DNA of 64,000 nucleotides. Origin: MGBC163016 sp964631345. GTDB lineage: Bacteria; Actinomycetota; Coriobacteriia; Coriobacteriales; Eggerthellaceae. The notes beneath the pieces were generated by a model. The model was not told where the DNA came from and did no database searches. It saw only the letters and a list, made by a program, of their open reading frames with translations. Shown here piece after piece: positions 51,948 through 61,443 of this stretch; position 1 is the first letter of the stretch, and the number at the start of each line of letters is the position of its first letter. The stretch covers positions 62,001 to 126,000 of the forward strand of contig CAZVWE010000003.1 of assembly GCA_964631345.1 (NCBI GenBank), given 5' to 3'. The position numbers and the translations under genes were made by a program.

Positions 51948-53792
51948 TCATCTTGTACGCACTTCTTGTTCTGATCTAAGACCGCTGACTTGTTTTTGAA
52001 GTGCCACTAATTCCTCAAATTTGGCATCGTTGTCGCCCTCTTGGTTTTTATCAAGTTCTGTTTTAAGTTTAGCAATACGTCTTTCAATATCATCGATTCG
52101 GATCTCGCGAATAAGAAATGCGATTTTTTCTGTATCTTCATCATCTACATGGACAGAAGTTATATATGCAATCGAATCTTCATCGGCCAAACGAGCCGCT
52201 TGAAGGAGCTCCCCCGATGTCGAATCTAGATTCTCCATTAAATGTGCAAGGACAGATTCGGCCACTGCACGACTTGATTTCGTTCTCCAATTAATAAGGG
52301 ACACACCATCGATATTTTGGATAAATATAATCGGGTTTAATATAAGCCTTCCCAAAAGCTCTCTTTCAAGTAAAACTCTGTTTTTGTCTGCGACTGTAAG
52401 TGAGCTATTTCTTGAGCTATTTCGATTTTTGTTCTTTGAAACATTTTCTTGATCATTGCTTGCGGAAAATACAGGAACTATTGCTTTTGCAAGTTCATGC
52501 AAAACATCGGATTCCGACATATGCAATCTAGACGCCACTTTAACGGCGTATTCTTTAGCAAGTATTGAGTCTTTGATTGGCGCTAGCATAGAAATCGCCT
52601 CAGATAGTGCAGAGGCTCTTCCTTCAACAGTTTCTAAATCATGAACAGATATCTTTCGATTAAGTCCAAATTCAAGAAGCGCAGGCGCCTCATCAATCAT
52701 TTTTTGCAATTCGTCTGCAGAATGGCTATCCAAAAATTCCTTAGGATCAAGACCGTCAGGTAAACACAGAGCGCATAATTCCGTGCGATTTTTGCCTGCC
52801 TCAGGCGTTAAAGATGCATCGATGAATTGAAGTGCTCTTTCGGTTGCACGCTGTCCTGCGGTATCCCCATCAAATAGATAGATTATTTTTTTACCAGCTT
52901 GTCTTGATAGCTGGCGAATATGGTCTTTTGTAAGCGCCGTACCTAAGGTTGCTACTGCATTTGTAATCCCTGCTTTATGCATAGCAATAACATCGGTATA
53001 CCCTTCTGCTACAACAGCCACTCCACTAGATGCCATTTTGCTTTTTGCTTTATCTAGACCATATAAAACACGAGATTTATGAAATATTGGAGTTTCCTGA
53101 CTGTTTAGATACTTAGGCTCTCCTGTACCTATTACACGCCCACCAAAAGCGATAATCTCACCTGTTATATCTGCAATTGGAAACATTACGCGGTTGAAAA
53201 ATCTGTCGTGAATTTTTCCATCGCGACCAATAATGGAAACATTTGCCTTTATCAACTCCTCATCTTTATATCCCAGTGAGCGCAAATGAGTAGTCAACTT
53301 GTTTGAACCGGGAGAAAATCCTAAATTCCAAATCTTGGGAATATCTGCACCCATTGAACGACTTGAAAGATACTCACGAGCAGCGCTTGCTTGCTCGCTT
53401 GCAGATCTCATCAACTGCATGTGGTAAAAACTTGCAGTCTCTTTACAAACGTCTTTCAGACGTTGCTTTACAGATCTATCGTATCCAGATGAATTGCTTT
53501 CAGAAATCTCAATATGAGCCCTGTCAGCGAGTTTTCGTACGGCTTCCGGAAAAGTCAGATCATCAGCTTTCATGATAAAACCGAAAGCATCCCCACCTTC
53601 TCCACAACCAAAACAATGCCAGAGTTGCGTTGTGGTATCAATCTTAAACGAAGGTGTTTTTTCATGATGAAGCGGACAGCAACACCATATTTCTCGCCCG
53701 CGCCTTTGCACTTTGGTGCGTTCGGCTACGAGTTCTGCCAAATCGGTTGCAGAGCGTATTCTCTCTAAATCATCATCACTAATCCGGGCCAA
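51948..53792 (-). CDS. dnaG: DNA primase DnaG
   Basis: Makes RNA primers for replication. 614 residues: CHC2 zinc finger (C39, H42, C60, C63), the RNA polymerase domain with EGYTDVI and LFDGDTAG TOPRIM motifs at about 260-320, and a C-terminal helicase-binding region that is hydrophilic. The start is TTG at 53792 (AAAGG upstream); no nearby ATG gives the conserved start. Divergent from dgt across an 87-base gap with no clear promoter consensus. Confidence 0.95.
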   Translation of the reverse strand: MARISDDDLERIRSATDLAELVAERTKVQRRGREIWCCCPLHHEKTPSFKIDTTTQLWHCFGCGEGGDAFGFIMKADDLTFPEAVRKLADRAHIEISESNSSGYDRSVKQRLKDVCKETASFYHMQLMRSASEQASAAREYLSSRSMGADIPKIWNLGFSPGSNKLTTHLRSLGYKDEELIKANVSIIGRDGKIHDRFFNRVMFPIADITGEIIAFGGRVIGTGEPKYLNSQETPIFHKSRVLYGLDKAKSKMASSGVAVVAEGYTDVIAMHKAGITNAVATLGTALTKDHIRQLSRQAGKKIIYLFDGDTAGQRATERALQFIDASLTPEAGKNRTELCALCLPDGLDPKEFLDSHSADELQKMIDEAPALLEFGLNRKISVHDLETVEGRASALSEAISMLAPIKDSILAKEYAVKVASRLHMSESDVLHELAKAIVPVFSASNDQENVSKNKNRNSSRNSSLTVADKNRVLLERELLGRLILNPIIFIQNIDGVSLINWRTKSSRAVAESVLAHLMENLDSTSGELLQAARLADEDSIAYITSVHVDDEDTEKIAFLIREIRIDDIERRIAKLKTELDKNQEGDNDAKFEELVALQKQVSGLRSEQEVRTR

Positions 53793-53879
53793 TTCAATGC
53801 CTTTTCTTCATCCTATTTACATCCTTTGACTTTGTTATCATAAACGCTGTTTCACTGATTATCAAAAGTAAGGCACATA

Positions 53880-55112
53880 ATGACAAATAAGAAAAATGAC
53901 GATATTCCCTACCTTGCCCTTGATCCGCAAATTGAACAAGAGATACTAAATGACCGTAAGCAGGGACGATTAAATCCCTATAGGTTCAATGATGAAGACA
54001 TTATTAGAAGACATGATCTTCCAAACGATCGTGCAACGCTTACACGTCCTGCATTCTCTAGAGATGTCGAAAAGATTGTTAATGTACCTGCATACAATAG
54101 ATATTCTGGTAAAACTCAAGTATTTTCATTTGTTTATAACGACGACATAACAAGGCGAGGTTTGCATGTTCAGCTTGTTGGTCGCATAGCAAAAGGAATC
54201 GGACGACTTTTAGGCCTAAACCTAGATTTAATTGAAGCAATAGCACTTGGACACGACGTTGGGCATACTCCTTTTGGACATGCGGGCGAAAAGTTTTTAT
54301 CCAGTTGTTATCACAAACATACTGGCCTATATTTCAACCACAATGTGCATTCGGTACGCGTGCTCGATGAGCTTTATCCAAGAAACCTATCTCTTCAAAC
54401 TCTTGATGGAGTGCTTTGCCACAATGGCGAATTCTGCCAACAAAAACTCATTCGTGGCAACACTAATACATTCGAAGATTTAGATGACCTAGTAAACCGT
54501 TGTAACGTCGACGAACAAACCATCGCAACATTGCGTCCATCTACACTTGAGGGATGTGTGGTGCGAATATCTGACATGATTGCGTATGTTGGAAAAGATA
54601 GAACTGATGCGATCGGCATGGGAGTAATAGACTCACTTGAGCAATTCGATAGCAGCATCATCGGAAAAGATAACGCAAGAATCATTAACAACCTAACAGT
54701 TGATATCGTAAATCATAGCTACGGAAAAGATTCGATAGAGTTAAGCGAAGAAGCTTTCGAAGATCTCAAGCTAGCTAAACGCCAAAACTACTCTCTAATA
54801 TATGAAAAAGAAGGACTTGTTAATAATACCCAAAACATCGTTGGAGAACTTTTCGAAGAGCTGTATGAGAGATGCTTAGAGGATTTGTTGTCTGGAGATG
54901 AGTCCACTCCAATATTTAGACACCATATACAGAGCCTTGAAAATACATCTTCATCAATAAGTCGCAAAGATTACCTAAAACAAGATGCAAATCGCATAGT
55001 TGCTGATTATTTAGCCTCAATGACCGATAACTACTTTATAAGTATTTACAGGCGACTATTCCCAGATAGCGAACCAGGTATTGTTACTAGAGGTTATGCG
55101 GCGCAAATTTAA
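53880..55112 (+). CDS. dgt: dGTPase-like HD-domain triphosphohydrolase
   Basis: Hydrolyses dNTPs, in family members dGTP to deoxyguanosine and triphosphate. 410 residues with the HD signature ALGHDVGHTPFGHAGE near 121-136, and HNVHSVRVLDEL next. The length fits the 400-430-residue group often beside dnaG. The SD is AAGG seven bases before the ATG. Converges with rnhA with a one-base gap. Confidence 0.88.
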   Translation: MTNKKNDDIPYLALDPQIEQEILNDRKQGRLNPYRFNDEDIIRRHDLPNDRATLTRPAFSRDVEKIVNVPAYNRYSGKTQVFSFVYNDDITRRGLHVQLVGRIAKGIGRLLGLNLDLIEAIALGHDVGHTPFGHAGEKFLSSCYHKHTGLYFNHNVHSVRVLDELYPRNLSLQTLDGVLCHNGEFCQQKLIRGNTNTFEDLDDLVNRCNVDEQTIATLRPSTLEGCVVRISDMIAYVGKDRTDAIGMGVIDSLEQFDSSIIGKDNARIINNLTVDIVNHSYGKDSIELSEEAFEDLKLAKRQNYSLIYEKEGLVNNTQNIVGELFEELYERCLEDLLSGDESTPIFRHHIQSLENTSSSISRKDYLKQDANRIVADYLASMTDNYFISIYRRLFPDSEPGIVTRGYAAQI

Positions 55113-55113
55113 C

Positions 55114-55623
55114 TTAAAACAATCTGCTTTTTGTGCTTAGTATTTCATAGTTTTTATCAATTGCTAAGGTTTCAGGCGCTGCATCTGCAGCCGCCGTGGC
55201 CAGTTCATCACAGCGCTCATTTTCGGGGTGTCCTGCATGTCCTTTTACCCAAACAAATTCTACGTTATGAATACTCGTAAGTTCTAATAGTTGCTTCCAG
55301 AGATCTGTGTTAGCAACAGACTCGTTTTTTGAGTTCTTCCAACCCCTTTTGATCCAGCCCGCAATCCAATTATCATTGAATGCTTTTACAACGTATTGCG
55401 AGTCTGTCATAACCCGAACATTACATGGAACCTTTAAGGTTTTAAGCGCAATTATCACGCCCATAAGTTCCATGCGGTTATTTGTAGTAAGGCGAAAACC
55501 GCGAGAAATTTCTAGCGTATGTGTTTTGCCGTCTGCATCAATAAAACGGAGCAACGCGCCGTAACCCCCAACTCCTGGGTTACCACGCGCCGCTCCATCT
55601 GAATATATTTCTACTTCGCGCAA
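55114..55623 (-). CDS. rnhA: Ribonuclease HI
   Basis: Cuts the RNA strand in RNA-DNA hybrids. 169 residues with the DEDD metal ligands: D9, E52, D74 and D139 (YSDGAARGNPG, NRMEL, TDSQYV, NERCDEL). The start codon is TTG at 55623, seven bases after hppA's stop, so hppA and rnhA probably share a transcript. Confidence 0.92.
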   Translation of the reverse strand: MREVEIYSDGAARGNPGVGGYGALLRFIDADGKTHTLEISRGFRLTTNNRMELMGVIIALKTLKVPCNVRVMTDSQYVVKAFNDNWIAGWIKRGWKNSKNESVANTDLWKQLLELTSIHNVEFVWVKGHAGHPENERCDELATAAADAAPETLAIDKNYEILSTKSRLF

Positions 55624-55630
55624 GATTCCA

Positions 55631-57769
55631 TTAGATCATCGATTGAATTGCAATAAACAAAGGTGAGAACGTAAGAGAAACGATCGTCATGAGGTTGATT
55701 AAGATATTCATTGAAGGACCTGAAGTATCCTTAAATGGATCTCCTACAGTATCACCAACAACGGCAGCCTTATGAGCCTCTGAGCCTTTCCCGCCGAAGT
55801 GTCCAGCCTCAATGTATTTCTTTGCGTTATCCCACGCACCACCTGCATTTGACATAAAGATTGCCATAAGCATACCTGTAGCAACAGCTCCTGCAAGGAA
55901 ACCACCAAGCATTGCAGGATCAATACAGCCGATAACAATTGGAACAATAATTGCAATAATTCCAGGCGTCATCATCTCTTTAAGAGCAGATGTTGTTGAA
56001 ATTCCAACGCACTTGTCATACTCAGGCTCCGCCTGGTATTCCATGATTCCAGGAATTTCACGGAATTGCCTGCGTACCTCTTCGACCATCGCATGTGCTG
56101 CACGAGATACAGCACCCATTGTAAGAGCCGCAAACATAAATGGCATCATAGCGCCAATGAAAATACCAGCAACGATCAAAGGATCAGTCAGTGAAAGCTC
56201 AAACGAAGGAATTGCATTATGCATAGTTGCTTGGAAAGAAACAAACAAAGAAATTGCTGCAAGACCAGCACTGGAAATTGCAAAACCTTTTGCAATAGCA
56301 GCTGTAGTATTTCCGACTGAATCAAGTGCATCTGTGCGATCGCGAACATCCTCTGGAAGTCCAGCCATTTCAGCAATGCCGCCCGCATTATCAGCTACAG
56401 GGCCATATGCATCCACACCAACTGTGATTGCGGTATTTGAAAGCATACCAGTTGCAGCAAGGCCAACACCAAACAGACCAACTGCAATAGCGTTTTCTGA
56501 ACTAACCTCAGGGAAAGCTAGATTTCCGAAGAAGAACGAGCCGACAATTGCAAGTGCAACCAAACAAATAGGTGCAATTGTTGAAAGCATACCAGTGCCA
56601 AGACCCTCAATAATTACGGTTGCAGCTCCTGTTTCAGCTGATTCAGCAATTTTATGAACAGGCTTGTGATCATCAGAGCAGAAGTATTCGGTGATCTTTC
56701 CAATTGCAAGACCAGCAATAAGTCCGCAAAGTACTGAGCCAAACAACCATACCGGCTGTGCTTCCACTGCATTTTGATTCCAAATCAAGAAAATAATGAG
56801 AATAACGATAATCTCAAGAGCAGCAGCCACGTAGGTTCCACGGTTTAGGGCTGCATGTAGATTTGCGCCTTCCTTCGTACGAACCGCAAAAAGGCCAATG
56901 ATAGAAGTGATAATTCCACAAGCTGCAATAAAAACTGGCACGATGATGGCCCAGATTAAGTCAGCACCTACAAAGTATCCACCGAGAGCTCCAAATGTAA
57001 CTGCAAGAATGGTTGGAGCAAGAATAGCTCCAGTATATGACTCAAATAAGTCAGCGCCCATTCCGGCAACATCACCTACATTGTCACCTACATTGTCAGC
57101 AATAGTTGCAGGATTTCTTGGGTCATCCTCAGGGATTCCAGCTTCAACTTTACCAACAAGGTCAGCTCCAACATCAGCTGCCTTTGTGTATATGCCGCCA
57201 CCAACACGAGCAAATAGCGCAACAGCGGATGCACCTGTTGCAAAACCTTCAACCATTCCAATGTGCTCATGTGCTAGATGCATTACCTCACCATTGAGGT
57301 CAAGACCGGTGATTCCGCTAAATACAAGCAAAATCAACCATAGAGAAAGCCCAAGCAACGCAAAACAAGCAACGCAAAGTCCCATCGTGAGACCTGATCT
57401 AAAGCTTACCGTTAAAGCCTTGGCAACTGAGGTCTCTGCGGCATAAGCAGTACGCGTGTTTGCACGGGTTGCAACATGCATTCCAACATAACCAGCAGCA
57501 GCTGAAAGTACGCCACCTGTTATGAATGCAAGAGCAGTAATCCAGCTAAGAGCGATTGCCATAACGATTGCTACGACAATCATAAAGATTGCCAATAGCT
57601 TGTATTCGCTAGTTAAAAATGCTTTAGCCCCCTGCTGAATTTTCAGGGATATGTTGTTCATCTTATCTGAACCTGGATCTTGTCTAATAACCCAGTTGCC
57701 CAGATAAGCGGCTACGCATATGCCGATGAGTGCGCATACAGGAGCCATCCAAGCGATAGACGTTGTCAC
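55631..57769 (-). CDS. hppA: K+-dependent membrane pyrophosphatase
   Basis: Couples PPi hydrolysis to proton or sodium export across the membrane. 712 residues with about 16 membrane segments, the PPi-binding block DVGADLVGKVEAGIPEDDPRNPA followed by DNVGDNVGD, and GDTVGDPFKDTSGPS near the end. GNTTAA (near 56.3 kb) has Ala where K+-independent enzymes have Lys, so K+ dependence is predicted. The ion cannot be told. GTG start with AGGAGG five bases upstream; a structured leader precedes it. PPi from the many AMP-forming ligases here is a likely source of substrate. Confidence 0.94.
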   Translation of the reverse strand: MTTSIAWMAPVCALIGICVAAYLGNWVIRQDPGSDKMNNISLKIQQGAKAFLTSEYKLLAIFMIVVAIVMAIALSWITALAFITGGVLSAAAGYVGMHVATRANTRTAYAAETSVAKALTVSFRSGLTMGLCVACFALLGLSLWLILLVFSGITGLDLNGEVMHLAHEHIGMVEGFATGASAVALFARVGGGIYTKAADVGADLVGKVEAGIPEDDPRNPATIADNVGDNVGDVAGMGADLFESYTGAILAPTILAVTFGALGGYFVGADLIWAIIVPVFIAACGIITSIIGLFAVRTKEGANLHAALNRGTYVAAALEIIVILIIFLIWNQNAVEAQPVWLFGSVLCGLIAGLAIGKITEYFCSDDHKPVHKIAESAETGAATVIIEGLGTGMLSTIAPICLVALAIVGSFFFGNLAFPEVSSENAIAVGLFGVGLAATGMLSNTAITVGVDAYGPVADNAGGIAEMAGLPEDVRDRTDALDSVGNTTAAIAKGFAISSAGLAAISLFVSFQATMHNAIPSFELSLTDPLIVAGIFIGAMMPFMFAALTMGAVSRAAHAMVEEVRRQFREIPGIMEYQAEPEYDKCVGISTTSALKEMMTPGIIAIIVPIVIGCIDPAMLGGFLAGAVATGMLMAIFMSNAGGAWDNAKKYIEAGHFGGKGSEAHKAAVVGDTVGDPFKDTSGPSMNILINLMTIVSLTFSPLFIAIQSMI

Positions 57770-57800
57770 TTCATCCTCCTAAATAAAAAGACCAATTTGA

Positions 57801-57940
57801 TGCCTATCTTCGCATAGCATCCAAACGCGAAGGCAGGCATCCTAAATGATTCTATTCGAATAAGCTGAGCAATAGCGGCTCTTTACCGTAGCCGGCCGAC
57901 AAGCGCCAGTAATGGTTTGAGACTCGGGTTTTATTTACCC
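57801..57940 (-). promoter_or_regulatory. Structured 5' leader of hppA
   Basis: The 223-base gap upstream of hppA holds three stem-loops, given here as + strand positions. One pairs ATGCCT with AGGCAT (800-805 with 835-840 after 57,000) and inside it TTCGC with GCGAA. One pairs CGGCT with AGCCG (57876-57880, 57890-57894). One pairs GGGT with ACCC (57926-57940). On the minus strand the last hairpin before hppA is followed, after ten bases, by CTTTTTATTT. I do not recognise a known riboswitch. Confidence 0.35.
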
Positions 57941-57992
57941 AATTAATTCGAAAAGATTGCAGTGCTTTATCGTGGCGGCTTTGCAGCTTTCT

Positions 57993-58922
57993 TTACATGT
58001 TTTCTTTTGTATAAGAAATATCTGCTTGCACTGTTTTAATTAACTCGTCTGTTGAATCAAATTTCTTCATTTCCCGCAGGAATTCACGCGGTTCAATTCC
58101 AATAAAACTACCGTAGATTTCTTCATTAAAGTCCAGTAGATGAACCTCGATATTTGAACTGCGCTCACCCTTAAATGTCGGTGGAATCCCAACAGATATC
58201 GCCGCTTTATATTTTTTGCCATCAACATAGCCATAGCCTGCATAAACTCCATCAGGCATACAAACCAAATTGTCGCTTACATGCAAGTTCGCTGTCTTGA
58301 ACCCCATCTCGCGTCCCTGCTTAGAGCCACCTTGGACATCTCCCCAAAGAATGTATGGATGACCCAATAAAAGAGCAGCTTCTTCAAAATTACAATTTGC
58401 TAAAAGGTGTCGTATACGTGTAGAACTAACCGGACTTCCGTCTTCACACACAAGTGAAAGCGCATTGAAAAACGCATTGTGTAGTTCACAAAACTCGGCT
58501 AAATCAGAAACACTTCCTTCAGCTTTATATCCATACCTAAAACCATCCCCAACCGTGATAGAAGATGGCGAACTAGATCCAAATAATCTATCTGTAAACT
58601 CCGACTTGCCAATAGAGGCTACTTCTTTATCAAAAGGCAATGCGATGACACAATCAACTCCGCTTTCGACAAGCGTATCCAACCTCAACTCGTTAGTCAT
58701 AATCTTTTTTAAGTTGGATGCAAAAAGTTCATCTGGATCAATGATGAAAGTCACCGCAGCAGATGTACAATTATTGTTATTAGCAAGAATTTTTACCTGG
58801 TTTATGATTTCTTGATGCCCAATGTGAAACCCATCGAATACACCAATCGTAATCGCCGCATCTTCTAAAATACCAAGATCGCAAATCTCATCAATTGTTG
58901 AGGCTTTAATTAATTGACCCAC
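57993..58922 (-). CDS. ribF: Bifunctional riboflavin kinase / FAD synthetase RibF
   Basis: Makes FMN and FAD from riboflavin. 309 residues: an N-terminal nucleotidyltransferase with GVFDGFHIGHQ at about 26-36 and SSTRIR near 165, and a C-terminal kinase from about 182 with the GFKTANL motif. GTG start at 58922, overlapping truB by 17 bases. It ends the infB operon. Confidence 0.95.
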   Translation of the reverse strand: MGQLIKASTIDEICDLGILEDAAITIGVFDGFHIGHQEIINQVKILANNNNCTSAAVTFIIDPDELFASNLKKIMTNELRLDTLVESGVDCVIALPFDKEVASIGKSEFTDRLFGSSSPSSITVGDGFRYGYKAEGSVSDLAEFCELHNAFFNALSLVCEDGSPVSSTRIRHLLANCNFEEAALLLGHPYILWGDVQGGSKQGREMGFKTANLHVSDNLVCMPDGVYAGYGYVDGKKYKAAISVGIPPTFKGERSSNIEVHLLDFNEEIYGSFIGIEPREFLREMKKFDSTDELIKTVQADISYTKENM

Positions 58923-59919
58923 GCTTTACCCCAATCTGAAATACACATTCAGGAAGCAGTCTATTTGTTTCGGCATCAAATACGTAAATCGCCTTTAATT
59001 CCCCGGGCAACAGCATACAAATCTTTTCATTTGCCCTAAAGCCATCTTTACATTCGCTAAAACTTCCTGAACAAGCGCATGCGTCATCATAGCCCTGCTT
59101 ACAGGAATAAATCTCTAAATCAGTTGCCGATATAGGAGCTCCATTTTCTAGTGCTTTATATAAATCTTCGGGCACAAATACACTTCGAAGTCCCAACGTT
59201 TTTACAGGATCAAGAGCACACGATGCACCATCTCGCTCAATAGCCTCAATACTTGCGCAAACATCGGATGTAATTGCACCCGATCTAATACGTTTAAGTG
59301 CTGAAAGATGTGCAGGAACCCCTAAAGACACCCCAAGGTCACGCGCAATCGATCTTATGTATGTTCCCTTCGATACGTTTAGCTCTATATTCCAGATACA
59401 ATCCTCATCAATTGCATCCCCTGTAATTCCAATCAATTTTGCTTGTTTGATCTCAATTTCTCTTGGTGAAATATTTATGATCCGGCCACGCCGTGCAGCC
59501 TCATACGATTTAACGCCGTTTACTTTAATTGCAGAATATGCAGGTGGTACCTGCATATGAAGGCCTATAAGCGAATCTATAGTCTCCTCTGCAAATGCTT
59601 CATCGTAAAGTCTTTGCGGAATATATGCCGTACGCAGTGTTTCACCTTCCGCGTCATCTGTTGTGGTGGAGCGTCCAAACGACACACTTGCAACGTATGT
59701 TTTGTCATGATCTGTAAGATATGAATCTAACCTAGCCGCAGGACCCACTAACACGCAAAGTACACCTTCAGCTAAAGGATCAAGCGTCCCTGCATGTCCG
59801 ACACGTTTTTCAGATAAAGCTCTTCTTACGCGATTTACAACATCATGAGACGTCATTCCAACCGGTTTCCATACCCCGGTCATAAAACTAAGTCCAGATG
59901 TTTTGCGCCTAGAGGACAT
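58906..59919 (-). CDS. truB: tRNA pseudouridine-55 synthase TruB
   Basis: Makes pseudouridine 55 in the T loop of tRNAs. 337 residues with catalytic D47 in GHAGTLDPLAEG, RKTSGL near the start and the TYIRSIARDLG motif. The C-terminal region has a cysteine-rich stretch (CKQGYDDACACSG) that most relatives lack. Overlaps ribF by 17 bases. Confidence 0.95.
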   Translation of the reverse strand: MSSRRKTSGLSFMTGVWKPVGMTSHDVVNRVRRALSEKRVGHAGTLDPLAEGVLCVLVGPAARLDSYLTDHDKTYVASVSFGRSTTTDDAEGETLRTAYIPQRLYDEAFAEETIDSLIGLHMQVPPAYSAIKVNGVKSYEAARRGRIINISPREIEIKQAKLIGITGDAIDEDCIWNIELNVSKGTYIRSIARDLGVSLGVPAHLSALKRIRSGAITSDVCASIEAIERDGASCALDPVKTLGLRSVFVPEDLYKALENGAPISATDLEIYSCKQGYDDACACSGSFSECKDGFRANEKICMLLPGELKAIYVFDAETNRLLPECVFQIGVKRGSIN

Positions 59920-60010
59920 TATTAGATGATCATTCCTAACACTACGGATATTTCAATTTACCAAACTACTTCACTACCGAACTAATTCATGCGGCTTAGA
60001 ATGAATGGGG

Positions 60011-61006
60011 CTAATCAGCATCTACAGCTTCACATAATCTTTTTTCTATCGTGCAAAGAGCATCTTGTAAAGTGCAATACATCGTAAAGCCTGCGGCAGC
60101 TTTATGACCGCCTCCGCCAAATTCAGAAGCAATCTCCGCAACATCGGTACCATCTTTTGATCTAAGACTTCCACGAATACAGTCTTCGTTTTCTTTTAGA
60201 ACACACGCAACATCCACTCCGCCAAGTGAGCGCACAACGTTTATTGCACCTTCTGTGTCGCTTTTTTGAGCTTGCGCATCTTTAATATCATCAAGAGAAA
60301 TATAACTTAGTGCAATTCTTCTATCTTTTAATAAACGTAGATTTCTAGCCGTTATAGCATTTATCTTGATCTCTGCAAGTGAAGAATTCTGAAAAAAGTT
60401 CGCTGAAATCTTTTCGACATCAACTCCTGCTTCCACCATTTCGGAGGCACTTATGAAGGCTCGTGAATCTGCGTTTTGATACTGAAAACGACCTGTGTCA
60501 GTCATAAGTCCCGCATAACAACAAATTGCTGAATCTATAGGCACCTCAATTCCAAGTACCTTTATCAACTCCCAAATTAAACATGTTGTCGATGCTGCTG
60601 TTGGATCGGTAAATTGAAGATCAGATGTTTTTGTATCAGTTTCATGGTGATCTATAGAAATAGTAAGACTTGCTTTTTCGCGAACAGATTTAGCAACGCT
60701 TCCGAGTCTGTCTGGATTTGGTACATCAACAGATATAAATACTGGAAATGTATCTGTCTCTTCTGCGGGTTTAAGCATATCAACCCCAGGAAGTGTTGTT
60801 AGCGATCTTTCCAAAGGATCCGGCTTCGCAAGAAGGCAAGTTACCTTAAGCCCTAAGCTGCTAAGTGCCCAGTAAAGAGCAAGTTCTGAGCCTATGCAAT
60901 CTCCATCAGGGCTTACGTGTCCACAAATACAAAATGATTCACCAGCTGACAATGCATTCGCAATATCAACTAGTGAATTATTGAAAATAGAGTTATAAAC
61001 TGGCAC
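60011..61006 (-). CDS. nrnA: DHH-family nanoRNase / pAp phosphatase NrnA-like
   Basis: Degrades short RNA fragments and 3'-phosphoadenosine 5'-phosphate in family members. 331 residues with SPDGDCIGS near 31-39, the DHHETD motif near 123, and the DHHA1 domain's GGGHKAAAG near 305. GTG start at 61006. Position between rbfA and truB is the standard one. Confidence 0.92.
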   Translation of the reverse strand: MPVYNSIFNNSLVDIANALSAGESFCICGHVSPDGDCIGSELALYWALSSLGLKVTCLLAKPDPLERSLTTLPGVDMLKPAEETDTFPVFISVDVPNPDRLGSVAKSVREKASLTISIDHHETDTKTSDLQFTDPTAASTTCLIWELIKVLGIEVPIDSAICCYAGLMTDTGRFQYQNADSRAFISASEMVEAGVDVEKISANFFQNSSLAEIKINAITARNLRLLKDRRIALSYISLDDIKDAQAQKSDTEGAINVVRSLGGVDVACVLKENEDCIRGSLRSKDGTDVAEIASEFGGGGHKAAAGFTMYCTLQDALCTIEKRLCEAVDAD

Positions 61007-61009
61007 TTA

Positions 61010-61387
61010 TTAGTACTCTTCCTCATTATCGATAGTGTCATCCGATATAGCTTGTCTAGACTTTTCGTTATTAATATATCGGCTAACTTTTTCCGCAGCA
61101 TCCACCGTTTCATCTAGGTGAAATCTAAGCTCTGGGGCTTGACGCCAATCAAGCTTTTTAGCCATCAAAGATCTAATATGACCCTTTGAAGACTCAAAGG
61201 CAGCCTCTACTTCAGAATAACGTTCAGGCTCTACCGAATAATAAACATCACAATATGCTCTATCGAAGCTTACCTTGCATCCAGTTATCGTCACCATTTG
61301 AAGTCTTGGGTCAGACACATCAAACAGCATTATGTTTGCGATAACCTCACGAGCCTGCTCGCTAACTTTTCTGTTTCCTTCTTTCAT
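61010..61387 (-). CDS. rbfA: Ribosome-binding factor A
   Basis: Helps 30S subunit maturation. 125 residues from ATG 61387 with GAGGTG six bases upstream; a GTG three codons earlier is possible. KH-like fold with REVIANIMLFDVSDPR and ELRFHLDETVD. The acidic C-terminus (DNEEEY) is natural for the family. Lies between infB and nrnA. Confidence 0.93.
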   Translation of the reverse strand: MKEGNRKVSEQAREVIANIMLFDVSDPRLQMVTITGCKVSFDRAYCDVYYSVEPERYSEVEAAFESSKGHIRSLMAKKLDWRQAPELRFHLDETVDAAEKVSRYINNEKSRQAISDDTIDNEEEY

Positions 61388-61443
61388 ATCAATCACCTCA
61401 AAGATTACCTGTGCTTAAAGCGTTCTAAAGCATCTATTCAACA

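Noticed and set aside
55812..56657. Long open frame on the + strand inside hppA (281 codons)
   Set aside because: It is antisense to the highly conserved pyrophosphatase and has the composition of a shadow frame rich in Ala, Pro and Ile. No Shine-Dalgarno or homologue pattern seen.
60011..61006. Plain RecJ exonuclease for the DHH protein
   Set aside because: It is about 330 residues with DHH and DHHA1 domains only, and sits in the nrnA position of the infB operon; RecJ is much longer.
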